DNA of 5,743 bases, taken from Enteractinococcus sp. GTDB taxonomy: Bacteria > Actinomycetota > Actinomycetes > Actinomycetales > Micrococcaceae. This document shows, one piece after another, positions 1 through 5,598 of the stretch; position 1 is the first letter of the stretch, and the number at the start of each line of letters is the position of its first letter. The notes beneath the pieces were generated by a model. The model had not been told where the DNA came from and did no database searches. It was given only the letters and a program-made list of their open reading frames with translations. The stretch spans positions 1-5,743 of the forward strand of contig JAJUIX010000093.1 of assembly GCA_029267455.1 (NCBI GenBank), read 5' to 3'. Position numbers and translations under genes: made by a program.

Positions 1-593
1 TTGAGCTTGCTGAGAAGACGGCTCACGTATGTGCGAGCTGTGGCAGGGCTGATGTGAAGACTTTGGCCTATCTCATCGTTTGATTCTCCCAAACCGATTC
101 GTGCCAGGACATCGCATTCGCGGTCGGTGAGGCCCTCAAGGAGGTTTGGTCGAGTCAGGTGACCTGGACTATCTGCCAGGGTCTTCATGACTTTTCGAGT
201 AATGGCTGGCGATAGCAGAGCATCGCCGGCAGCGACGAGTCGAATAGCTTCCCGAAGATCGTCTGGAGCAATATCTTTGAGAAGATACCCAGCGGATCCT
301 GCCTTGATTGCTGCAAGCACGTTTTCGTCTTCGTCGAAGGTAGTTAGTACTACCACCCGAACGTTGGTCAGGAATGGGTCAGCAGTGATTGCTCGGGTCG
401 CGGCGATGCCGTCCATCTGTGGCATCCGAATATCCATCAGCACCACATCGGGTTTATGCTGCCGCACTGCTTTGAGACCCGAAGTACCGGTGTTGGCTTC
501 AGCAACGACCTGGATATCCCCGTCGTGTTGGGCAAGAGTTCGCAGGCCTGTGCGAACGAGTTCTTGGTCGTCCACTAGCACGATTCTGATCAT
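1..593 (-). CDS. NarL/FixJ-family two-component response regulator, C-terminus cut by window edge
   Basis: Cytoplasmic DNA-binding regulator, probably phosphorylated by the kinase encoded immediately upstream. Seen: 197 residues from ATG at 593. The receiver domain (about 1-118) has the acidic pair D8/D9, phospho-acceptor D54 in VVLMDIRMP, switch residue T84 in VVVLTTF and conserved K106 in GYLLKD. A linker (about 120-152) leads to a LuxR-type helix-turn-helix beginning LTDRECDVLARIGLGESNDE (155-174) and running through SPATARTYVSRLLSKL to the window edge. Family members are usually 210-220 residues, so about 15-25 residues are missing. The recognition helix reads TARTYV rather than the commoner TVKTHV, a variant I believe occurs in actinobacterial relatives. 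The ATG overlaps the kinase TGA (ATGA, 590-593), with AAGG five bases before it inside the kinase gene, so translational coupling is likely. The family is certain; the regulon is unknown. Confidence 0.95.
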   Translation of the reverse strand, partial: MIRIVLVDDQELVRTGLRTLAQHDGDIQVVAEANTGTSGLKAVRQHKPDVVLMDIRMPQMDGIAATRAITADPFLTNVRVVVLTTFDEDENVLAAIKAGSAGYLLKDIAPDDLREAIRLVAAGDALLSPAITRKVMKTLADSPGHLTRPNLLEGLTDRECDVLARIGLGESNDEIGQSLHISPATARTYVSRLLSKL

Positions 594-1828
594 GGCAACC
601 TTGTGGGGATGATGGCTTTGACGGTGAACCCTGCATCTTCCGAAGAATGAGTGGTGAGGGACCCGCCCAGAAGTCTCGCCCGTTCAGTCATGCTGGCGAT
701 ACCGTAGCCGTTCCGTTGATACTCCCTGGTTGAACCTCGACCATTATCGGTGATGGTAAGACAAAGACGACCGTTGCGGATATTGGCTTTGACCTGGGCG
801 CGTGTAGCTTGCGAGTGACGGACAATATTCGTGATGGATTCCTGCAGTATCCGGTAAGCAGCCACATCTACGGTGTCTGAAAGGTCGGAAGGATTCAACT
901 CGATCGCAGTTGTTATCTCAATGCCGGCGCCCTTGGCGGCATCGACCAGCTCTTGGATCGCTGATAGTGATTGAACGCGATGCGTGTCGTGACTGTCGGC
1001 TGGAGAACGCAGCATGCGGACCATTGAACGCAGTTCGCGCAATGAGCGATTGCTGGCGGTACGGATTCGTGCGAGTGCTTCGCTTGCGGCACGGTCATCG
1101 TTCCCGACGGCCTCGGCGGCAACTCCGGCTTGCAGGGAAATGACCGACATGGTGTGTCCTACAATGTCGTGCAGATCCCGGGAGAAGCGTTCACGTTCTT
1201 TCTGCACCTGGAGCTCCGCCTCACGTGCAAGGTGGTTTTCGGTAAGCTTCACGATCTCTGCTTGCTGGAGGGCCTTCAGGCGCCTTGCCCGCAGACCATA
1301 TCCCAGTGCAATCGCTGCGGTGAACAGAGCAACGTTCGACACGGTTTCATAGCCAAGTATGAATCCGAGCGCTTCGCCGCCGTCGAGGACTCGATAGAAC
1401 ATCGAAACCACAAATACGATCAGTGCAACGCCGATAGACCATCCCATGAGGCCGGCCTCTGCACTGGAAAACAGAGCCGCCATAAGAGGTATAGCCACCC
1501 CAATCGCGGGATAATCCAGGGCGTAGTAGGCAAATATTCCTAACGCACTGAGCACCAGCACGGTCCGGGGCATGCTTCGACGCAGCATCAGCAGAGCACC
1601 AAAGCCCAACGCAAAGACATAGGCGAGGAGATTCGGTGGCCGTGCTGGGTCTGCGCTGGTGGCAATAATGAGAGCTAGTGACAGTGCCACTGCAGCGCCA
1701 AACAGGGCGTCAACCACCCAGGCCGGCGCATGGCCGTCAACCTGAGGGTCGTTCGAGAAGGCGGCTGGCACCTTTGTAACACGCTCACCCATGGTGACTA
1801 GCCTACGTGAGGGGATGTGCGCAGTCAT
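590..1828 (-). CDS. Membrane sensor histidine kinase, DesK/LiaS (HisKA_3) type
   Basis: Senses an unknown, probably membrane-associated cue and phosphorylates the regulator encoded after it. Seen in 412 residues: five or six hydrophobic helices between about 37 and 178 with only short loops and no extracellular sensor domain; a charged helix, likely coiled coil, at about 180-215; a HisKA_3 dimerisation domain with the H-box RDLHDIVGHTMSVISLQ and phosphorylatable H220; and an HATPase_c domain with N-box QESITNIVRHSQA (N334), G1 box DNGRG (361-365) and G2 region NGYGIASM (373-380). All catalytic motifs are intact. The lack of an extracellular domain suggests intramembrane sensing, as in cell-envelope or lipid-sensing kinases (inference). 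The start at 1828 has only a close AAGG before it. An in-frame ATG at 1792 (400 residues) loses no domain and has a TAGGCT box seven bases upstream, so the shorter form is a real alternative. Confidence 0.93.
   Translation of the reverse strand: MTAHIPSRRLVTMGERVTKVPAAFSNDPQVDGHAPAWVVDALFGAAVALSLALIIATSADPARPPNLLAYVFALGFGALLMLRRSMPRTVLVLSALGIFAYYALDYPAIGVAIPLMAALFSSAEAGLMGWSIGVALIVFVVSMFYRVLDGGEALGFILGYETVSNVALFTAAIALGYGLRARRLKALQQAEIVKLTENHLAREAELQVQKERERFSRDLHDIVGHTMSVISLQAGVAAEAVGNDDRAASEALARIRTASNRSLRELRSMVRMLRSPADSHDTHRVQSLSAIQELVDAAKGAGIEITTAIELNPSDLSDTVDVAAYRILQESITNIVRHSQATRAQVKANIRNGRLCLTITDNGRGSTREYQRNGYGIASMTERARLLGGSLTTHSSEDAGFTVKAIIPTRLP
1800..1828 (-). promoter_or_regulatory. 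Candidate leaderless promoter for the shorter kinase start
   Basis: On the minus strand, ATGACT (1828-1823) and TAGGCT (1805-1800) are separated by 17 bases, and TAGGCT is followed by seven bases and then the in-frame ATG at 1792. ATGACT matches four of six positions of TTGACA, and TAGGCT fits the actinobacterial TAnnnT pattern. If real, transcription begins at the A of that ATG and the first 12 codons of the longer reading frame are not translated. The support is pattern matching only. Confidence 0.3.
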
Positions 1829-1850
1829 GGGCCTTGAGGCGGAAATGATG

Positions 1851-1889
1851 GTCGCTTTTCAACGTACAACAACCGCAACGAAAAGCGAC
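1851..1889. promoter_or_regulatory. Perfect 10-bp inverted repeat, candidate response-regulator operator
   Basis: GTCGCTTTTC at 1851-1860 and GAAAAGCGAC at 1880-1889 are exact reverse complements separated by 19 bases. The repeat lies in the gap between the kinase operon (minus) and the membrane-protein genes (plus), about 58 bases before the ATG at 1947 and 23-60 bases before the kinase ATG at 1828. The arm centres are 29 bp apart, close to but slightly under three helical turns. Known: NarL-family regulators bind as dimers to inverted repeats and often control their own operon. Inferred: this is the binding site of the regulator encoded at 1-593, serving both directions. No run of T follows either arm, so a terminator is unlikely. 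Confidence 0.5.
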
Positions 1890-1933
1890 ATAGATCGAGA
1901 TCCAGGGCTGATGTCAGCACTCGCTCAGTTTCC

Positions 1934-1939
1934 TAGCGT
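1934..1939 (+). promoter_or_regulatory. Candidate -10 box before the membrane-protein operon
   Basis: TAGCGT fits TAnnnT and lies seven bases before the ATG at 1947, the spacing expected if transcription begins at the start codon. No convincing -35 element is seen at 17-18 bases upstream. The intervening AAGGGGC could instead act as a weak, very closely spaced Shine-Dalgarno sequence, so leaderless initiation is only one reading. Confidence 0.3.
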
Positions 1940-1946
1940 AAGGGGC

Positions 1947-2369
1947 ATGAAGAAAATCACTACATTGTCTTGGCCCCTCATTATCGGACTGGGAGCGCTC
2001 GCGCTTATCAGACCACTTGTACGAATCATTGGACATCAGGTCGATGCGGATCTCGGCGCCGCGACCCCCATCGCTATAACGTTGGTCATTTCGGCCATCT
2101 GGGTAGCGGTTGTGGGTATCGGTAAGACCCGCCACCCGGTGATGACACTGCTGTTTACCGGACTCACCTACGCGGTGCTCTCCATCATCCTTAGTGGCAT
2201 TCTGTCGCCAATGATCGATGGTCGACTCGATGGCCCTCTGGCGAATCCGATTGCCATAGTGCCCATGCTGCTTACCAATGCACTGTGGGGATTGATCGCT
2301 GGCGGGCTGGCATTGCTCATCCAGCGTCTTCGCGGCGTCAGACCCGCAGAGAATATCGAACGCTACTGA
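1947..2369 (+). CDS. Small four-helix membrane protein, function unknown
   Basis: Integral membrane protein of 140 residues. Hydrophobic helices lie at about 8-28, 42-59, 65-88 and 101-125, with a short charged tail ending near RLRGVRPAENIERY. A distinctive segment, DGPLANPIAIVPMLLTNALW (95-114), leads into the last helix. I recall similar unnamed proteins in actinobacterial genomes but no assigned function or domain name. The start at 1947 is chosen because MKKITTLSWP begins just before the first helix. The frame stays open upstream to 1791, with other ATGs including 1911, but that stretch is polar, runs across the divergent regulatory region and would overlap the kinase start. It is the first gene of a pair, 13 bases before the next, and divergent from the kinase, which suggests a partner or target of that two-component system (inference). 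Confidence 0.75.
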   Translation: MKKITTLSWPLIIGLGALALIRPLVRIIGHQVDADLGAATPIAITLVISAIWVAVVGIGKTRHPVMTLLFTGLTYAVLSIILSGILSPMIDGRLDGPLANPIAIVPMLLTNALWGLIAGGLALLIQRLRGVRPAENIERY

Positions 2370-2382
2370 AACGAGGAAAACC

Positions 2383-2817
2383 ATGCCGCATACACAAAGC
2401 AATCCACATGATCCCCATGACGCCGAAAAACCTCGCACCAGCACCGACGAGGCGAAGACTGATGCCGCGGTTCAAGCCTTCAACGCCCGAGGCCAGTGGC
2501 CACTTGCTGCTGAAGCGCCCAAAACACCCACGGCATCGCAGGCTCCTAACGCTACGGATCGTTCACCGCAGCTATCACAGAAACCTCGGAACAGATGGCG
2601 AACAGTGGGTATCGGTGCACTGGGTCTCCTTGGTGGTCTACTCCTAGGCGTTGTCTTCCAGGATATTTTGGCAACCATCGTCACGGATACCGAACTGACA
2701 GATGTGAGTTTCGTCTTCGCCCTCGTTCTCCCACTTTTCGCGGTACTTGGAATTGTCGCGACAATCTTCTTTGATAAGTGGTTCGCTAGACGACGTCGAC
2801 CCAAAGAGCATACGTGA
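2383..2817 (+). CDS. Two-helix membrane protein with a disordered N-terminal region, function unknown
   Basis: 144 residues. The first 70 or so are hydrophilic and low-complexity, rich in Pro, Thr, Ser, Ala and His, and look disordered. Two membrane helices follow, at about 75-97 (a glycine-rich stretch, VGIGALGLLGGLLLGVVF) and 109-130, then a basic tail, FARRRRPKEHT. The positive tail and the basic KPRNRWR before helix 1 suggest that both ends face the cytoplasm, joined by a short acidic external loop (TDTELTD). GAGGA lies five bases before the ATG, a good ribosome binding site. The 13-base gap to the preceding gene indicates one transcript and possibly a complex. No signal-peptidase site, lipobox or enzyme motif is visible. 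Not recognised beyond resembling unnamed actinobacterial membrane proteins. Confidence 0.8.
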   Translation: MPHTQSNPHDPHDAEKPRTSTDEAKTDAAVQAFNARGQWPLAAEAPKTPTASQAPNATDRSPQLSQKPRNRWRTVGIGALGLLGGLLLGVVFQDILATIVTDTELTDVSFVFALVLPLFAVLGIVATIFFDKWFARRRRPKEHT

Positions 2818-2891
2818 GGTCGCGATATCGGCTCGAAATCAACGGTCGTAGAGCACCGTCGGCAGCCTCGAATCCGACTGTATTCCGGTGC

Positions 2892-2903
2892 TATCGTGTG
2901 ACC
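2892..2903 (+). promoter_or_regulatory. Candidate leaderless promoter of the first GNAT gene
   Basis: TATCGT (2892-2897) fits TAnnnT and is followed by exactly six bases before the ATG at 2904. No Shine-Dalgarno sequence is present. A weak -35 match, TCGAAT, lies at 2868-2873 with an 18-base spacer. The simplest reading is transcription starting at the A of the ATG. Confidence 0.4.
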
Positions 2904-3362
2904 ATGAATGAGCCACAATTGTGCACTCCGAGCCTTGTTGATTCTTGGCTGGAGTTGGCGCAAACGGTCGAACATTTATTTGGTCCCATGCCCGATCTGC
3001 AAACACATATTGAGAAAGGCATCAAACGAGCAACTGCAATCGTCATACTTCAGGACCGTTCCGTAGTCGGGGCGATGCTGTTGAGCGGACCAGGAAAACC
3101 GCAGTTCATTCGATGGCTTGCTGTTGACCAAAACTCTCGAGGTCAGGGGCTGGGCACCGCCCTCGTTAAATTCGCCATGTCGTACTGGCCCGACGGCGAG
3201 ATCTCGGTGGTTACCTTCCCTGCGGACCACGGGGGTGGCACAGCAGCGCGGGCTCTTTATCAACGAAATGGTTTCACCTCGCAAGGTTTGACCGATCCAG
3301 CGCCGGATGGTAGCCCACGCGAACTGTTCGTCTTAGCCCGGGGATTATTGACAGAGAAGTAG
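2904..3362 (+). CDS. GNAT-family N-acetyltransferase
   Basis: Probable cytoplasmic acetyl-CoA-dependent acetyltransferase of 152 residues, acceptor unknown. The acetyl-CoA pyrophosphate-binding motif A is WLAVDQNSRGQGLGTALVKF (71-90) with the RGQGLG loop, and motif B is ARALYQRNGF (115-124) with Y119 as the usual general-acid candidate. The N-terminal part, HLFGPMPDL (24-32) and GIKRATAIVI, matches a compact GNAT group I recall from actinobacteria, in which the segment VVTFPAD also recurs. Full length for that group. The ATG at 2904 is preferred over an in-frame GTG at 2814, which would overlap the previous stop and add 30 residues unlike the family. The end lies 31 bases from the convergent acetyltransferase gene. 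It is unlikely to belong to the upstream membrane-protein operon, because 86 bases and a promoter-like box intervene. Confidence 0.88.
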   Translation: MNEPQLCTPSLVDSWLELAQTVEHLFGPMPDLQTHIEKGIKRATAIVILQDRSVVGAMLLSGPGKPQFIRWLAVDQNSRGQGLGTALVKFAMSYWPDGEISVVTFPADHGGGTAARALYQRNGFTSQGLTDPAPDGSPRELFVLARGLLTEK

Positions 3363-3369
3363 CCCGACG

Positions 3370-3395
3370 GAATCGAGAAACGTGTGTACCGATTC
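3370..3395. terminator. Weak hairpin in the convergent gap, possible bidirectional terminator
   Basis: GAATCG (3370-3375) and CGATTC (3390-3395) are exact reverse complements around a 14-base loop, lying between two convergent genes and touching the stop of the minus-strand one. The stem is only six pairs and neither side has a T tract, so intrinsic termination would be poor. Confidence 0.25.
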
Positions 3396-3942
3396 AGGGG
3401 TTATGGGGACGGGCTTGGAGGTCGCGTTGGAAATGTACCAGGCCCAACGTTTCTCCCGAAGGAGCGATATCTGTACTTCGGTTTATTTCCGCAAAATCAG
3501 CCTGAGCGAGTACACGTTGGGACGCTCTGTTTTCTACGGCCGTACGTGCGTAGAGTCTGTCGAGTCCACTGCCTACGGCAAGTTGAGCGGCAAGTTCAAC
3601 CGCAGAGCGTGAAAGGCCGCCGCCGCGAAAGTTCGGGTGGAGCCAGAAGCCCACTTCAGCTTCATCGTCAGTGACGTTGAACAGTACGAGACTGCCTGCG
3701 AAGCTGTCGTTCAAGTCAGCAATCGCCAGCACTGCTAGATCGCCGCGCTCAAGACCGGGGTTGGCTTCCTCTCGAATCATTTTCATCACGGAATCGGTTG
3801 TGTAATTCGGTTGAGGAAGATGTCCATATTCTCGGACAAGTGGATCGGCGCTGCCGCCCGCGAAGGCTTCGGCATCCTTACGTTCGAGTGGGCGAAGCCT
3901 TATGTGATCGCTACTGAGTGGAAGAAGGCTAGAGTCGATCAT
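3394..3942 (-). CDS. GNAT-family N-acetyltransferase, RimJ/RimL-like
   Basis: Cytoplasmic acetyltransferase of 182 residues from the RimJ/RimL-type branch, which acetylates protein N-termini or small molecules such as antibiotics; the acceptor here cannot be read from sequence. Seen: the family opening IRLRPLERKDAEAFAGG (14-30), strand LAVLAIADLNDSFAGSLVLF (69-88), motif A EVGFWLHPNFRGGGLSRSAV (96-115) with the acetyl-CoA loop RGGGLS, and motif B TAVENRASQRVLAQADF (134-150), whose ENRASQRVL is typical. The serine after GGGL replaces the commoner glycine. It is divergent from the TetR-type repressor across 38 bases containing an operator-like palindrome, so it is probably that repressor's target. 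It has no Shine-Dalgarno sequence; TAGTAT sits seven bases before the ATG, suggesting a leaderless mRNA. Confidence 0.92.
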   Translation of the reverse strand: MIDSSLLPLSSDHIRLRPLERKDAEAFAGGSADPLVREYGHLPQPNYTTDSVMKMIREEANPGLERGDLAVLAIADLNDSFAGSLVLFNVTDDEAEVGFWLHPNFRGGGLSRSAVELAAQLAVGSGLDRLYARTAVENRASQRVLAQADFAEINRSTDIAPSGETLGLVHFQRDLQARPHNP

Positions 3943-3947
3943 GCGCG

Positions 3948-3970
3948 TTATACTAACATAGTTCGGTTAA
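3948..3970. promoter_or_regulatory. TetR-type operator candidate over two overlapping divergent -10 boxes
   Basis: Arms TTATACTAAC (3948-3957) and GTTCGGTTAA (3961-3970) match at seven of ten positions as an inverted repeat around ATA. A shorter perfect palindrome, ACTA-ACA-TAGT, lies at 3952-3962. TATACT (3949-3954) is a strong -10 box for the rightward TetR gene. TAGTAT on the opposite strand (3955-3950), preceded by TGT as an extended -10, suits the leftward acetyltransferase. The two boxes share five base pairs. No good -35 element is seen in either direction. A repressor bound here would block both promoters. Confidence 0.55.
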
Positions 3971-3977
3971 GGAGGTG
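3969..3977 (+). promoter_or_regulatory. Full-length Shine-Dalgarno sequence deciding the TetR start
   Basis: AAGGAGGTG matches the complement of the 16S rRNA tail. Measured from the AAGGAGG core (ending at 3975), five bases separate it from GTG at 3981. This selects that codon over the in-frame GTG at 3975, which lies inside the site itself. Its first two bases belong to the operator-like palindrome. Confidence 0.8.
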
Positions 3978-3980
3978 CGT

Positions 3981-4589
3981 GTGAGTTATTGGAGTAGCCA
4001 GAAGCCGGTGCGCCGCGCGCGGGCGGTCGATCCTGCGGCTATTGCAACAGCCGCGATTGATCTCCTTGACCAGGGTGGTTTCCGCGCTTTGACAGTTCGT
4101 GCGGTGGCTGGACGGATTGCCGTGGCTCCGGCGAGTTTGTACTCTCGGGTGAACTCGGTCGATGATGTATTCGATCTTGCACTTGATGCCGCGCTGGGGC
4201 GTGATCCCGAGATACAGAAAGCGCTTGCCCAAGCTGATATCCATGTCCTGCTGATCGAGTACTATCACCATCTCGTTCGTCGTCCTTGGGCCTGCCAGGT
4301 CATCGGTATGCGTGCGCCGCGGGGACCAAACTATCTGCGGTTTTCAGAACGGATGATTCAACTGCTCAGTGAAATGCAGGTATCTGCCCCTCTTGCAACT
4401 GCCTACGCGTTGTCGAACTTTGTGATTGGGTGTGCAACTACAGCGTCTGCCGCCAATGATGAACCGGAGGCGTCCATTGACAATAGCCTGGCCCCGACCT
4501 ATGCGCAGTTACACGCTGTACAAGATAAGACACCAGAACAGATTGTCGAGGCTGGGCTGTCAGCTCTGGTTGCTCTCTGGTCTCAATAG
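3981..4589 (+). CDS. TetR/AcrR-family transcriptional repressor
   Basis: Dimeric ligand-responsive DNA-binding protein of 202 residues, read from GTG at 3981. The N-terminal helix-turn-helix domain spans about 17-64: an opening helix with AIATAAIDLLDQGGFRALTV (20-39), then AVAGRIAVAPASLYSRVNSV (41-60), where APASLYSRV is the recognition helix, followed by the linker DDVFDLALDAAL. The C-terminal ligand-binding part contains RRPWACQVIGMRAPRGPNYL (100-119), resembling the TetR_C_1 type seen in relatives of the tetracycline repressor. A basic KPVRRARAV precedes the domain. Divergent arrangement with the RimJ/RimL-like acetyltransferase and a palindrome in the shared promoter point to autoregulation plus control of that gene. 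The dehydrogenase 123 bases downstream on the same strand has its own promoter-like elements and may or may not be in the regulon. The ligand is unknown. Confidence 0.93.
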   Translation: MSYWSSQKPVRRARAVDPAAIATAAIDLLDQGGFRALTVRAVAGRIAVAPASLYSRVNSVDDVFDLALDAALGRDPEIQKALAQADIHVLLIEYYHHLVRRPWACQVIGMRAPRGPNYLRFSERMIQLLSEMQVSAPLATAYALSNFVIGCATTASAANDEPEASIDNSLAPTYAQLHAVQDKTPEQIVEAGLSALVALWSQ

Positions 4590-4677
4590 ACTGTGCGGGC
4601 GCCGGTCGGCTGGTGTGCGTGAGCCTGAAAAGCGTTATGACAGGCCGAGTTGATAATTTTCGTTTATTCGGGAAGCG

Positions 4678-4712
4678 TTGAACTCCGAAGTGCTCAATGG
4701 TTTGATAGCAGC
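4678..4712 (+). promoter_or_regulatory. Candidate leaderless promoter of the dehydrogenase gene
   Basis: TTGAAC (4678-4683) and TTTGAT (4701-4706) are separated by 17 bases, each matching four of six consensus positions, and six bases then lead to the ATG at 4713. No Shine-Dalgarno sequence is present. The spacing is ideal, although the -10 lacks the usual A at position 2. The rest of the gap from the TetR stop (4590-4677) shows no gene and no clear terminator. Confidence 0.35.
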
Positions 4713-5495
4713 ATGGATCTTCCCGTACAAGCCCCCGCGTCAGGATTGACTTGGCAGCCTCGACCACAAGGTCATCGCCTCCTCATCACCGGTGCGGCGG
4801 GGACAGTCGCCAGCCTCATAACTGGTCAACTTTCTGAGTCGTATGAGCTGGTAGGGGTCGACGCCGCACCCATTGAAGACGAGGCGTTTACCGAAACACA
4901 TCAGGCAGATCTCGACGATGAGGTACTGCTGGATCGCTTAGTACAGCAGGCAGATTATGTGTTGCATTTGGCCACCGGTGCGTCCCAGGGAAAACAGGGA
5001 CTCTATGCCATCGAGATCGATGCGACCAATAGGATCTTGGCGTCCGCTATTGAGCATGGCACTCGAAGAGTGGTGCTGGCTTCCAGTAACCATGCGGCTG
5101 GATGGCCCGAGCGAGAATGGCTCGCCAGTCAAAGTGACGGACACGTCAAACCATCCGATCCACCCCGACCCGATGGGCTATATGGTGCGGCGAAAGCCTA
5201 TATGGAAGCACTCGGGCGTTTCGCCAGCGACTCCTCGGGACTGCCGGTCAGTGTGCTGCGCATTGGGACCATGCGGACCAATATGACCCTTCAGGAGCTG
5301 ATCAATTCTGACGAAATGCCGCAACTAGGTTTCGGGGAGCTCAGGGCGCAACGGCTTAAACGCACGTGGCTTACCGGAGATGACCTGATCGATATTCTTC
5401 GTGAAGAGTTCAGTGCTGAGGAACCCTATCGGCTCCGGTACGCGACTTCCTCGCCGGATCAAGAGCAGTGGGATCATACTGTCTACACGGGCTGA
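4713..5495 (+). CDS. NAD(P)-dependent extended short-chain dehydrogenase, uronate dehydrogenase-like
   Basis: Soluble Rossmann-fold oxidoreductase or epimerase of 260 residues, close to the roughly 265 of uronate dehydrogenases. Seen: dinucleotide-binding loop LLITGAAGTVAS (23-34); D50 at the end of strand 2 (LVGVD), favouring NAD over NADP; ADL (65-67) for the adenine pocket; LHLA (84-87); ASSNHAAGWPE (123-133), whose SSNH resembles the active-site segment of uronate dehydrogenases; catalytic YGAAK with Y157 and K161; and VLRIGTMRTN (181-190). Inferred reaction: oxidation of a sugar acid or similar sugar substrate; the substrate is unconfirmed. The third glycine of the usual TGxxGxxG loop is alanine (A33, reading GTVAS). 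The ATG at 4713 is chosen because an in-frame TTG at 4650 adds 21 residues with no recognisable match. No other sugar-acid gene is nearby to support the role. Confidence 0.87.
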   Translation: MDLPVQAPASGLTWQPRPQGHRLLITGAAGTVASLITGQLSESYELVGVDAAPIEDEAFTETHQADLDDEVLLDRLVQQADYVLHLATGASQGKQGLYAIEIDATNRILASAIEHGTRRVVLASSNHAAGWPEREWLASQSDGHVKPSDPPRPDGLYGAAKAYMEALGRFASDSSGLPVSVLRIGTMRTNMTLQELINSDEMPQLGFGELRAQRLKRTWLTGDDLIDILREEFSAEEPYRLRYATSSPDQEQWDHTVYTG

Positions 5496-5502
5496 ATGCT
5501 AG

Positions 5503-5519
5503 GGCGTCACCAACACGCC
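5503..5519. terminator. Weak hairpin after the dehydrogenase gene
   Basis: GGCGT (5503-5507) and ACGCC (5515-5519) can pair around a seven-base loop, eight bases past the dehydrogenase stop and in the gap before the convergent hydrolase gene. No T tract follows. A second short inverted pair, GGCC at 5567-5570 and 5579-5582, lies nearer the hydrolase stop. Either could slow polymerase; neither is convincing. Confidence 0.2.
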
Positions 5520-5598
5520 GTGTATGCAATAGTGTCCCTCGTTCCGATCCGGCATCAATTGACGAAGGCCTCTAATAGGGCCGACGTTGGCAGCTTTA

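Noticed and set aside
187..612. Plus-strand open frame of 141 codons
   Set aside because: It lies antisense to the response regulator, whose receiver and helix-turn-helix motifs are unmistakable; the protein is Ser/Arg/Thr-rich with no domain.
1130..1543. Plus-strand open frame of 137 codons
   Set aside because: Antisense to the kinase H-box and membrane region; no recognisable motif and no ribosome site.
1791..1946. Extended N-terminus for the four-helix membrane protein starting at 1791
   Set aside because: It would overlap the kinase start and translate the divergent regulatory region including the inverted repeat; the segment is polar and unlike a membrane-protein N-terminus.
1914..2444. 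Minus-strand open frame of 176 codons
   Set aside because: Antisense to the four-helix membrane protein; its composition is an artefact of hydrophobic codons read backwards.
2842..2859. ACGGT/ACCGT hairpin after the membrane-protein operon
   Set aside because: Five-pair stem with an eight-base loop and no T tract; too weak to call a terminator.
2814..2903. GTG start giving the first acetyltransferase 30 extra residues and an overlap with the previous gene
   Set aside because: The extra residues do not fit the family, and a TAnnnT box sits six bases before the ATG at 2904.
2472..2975. Minus-strand open frame of 167 codons
   Set aside because: Antisense to the two-helix membrane protein, which has a good ribosome site and operon position; the product is Arg/Ser-rich without a domain.
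3975..3980. GTG at 3975 as the TetR start
   Set aside because: This codon is part of the AAGGAGGTG ribosome site itself; GTG at 3981 has the right spacing.
3948..4271. Minus-strand open frame of 107 codons at the TetR gene
   Set aside because: Antisense to the TetR helix-turn-helix region, with no domain.
4650..4712. TTG start for the dehydrogenase
   Set aside because: The added 21 residues precede the Rossmann fold without similarity, and no ribosome site lies before the TTG.
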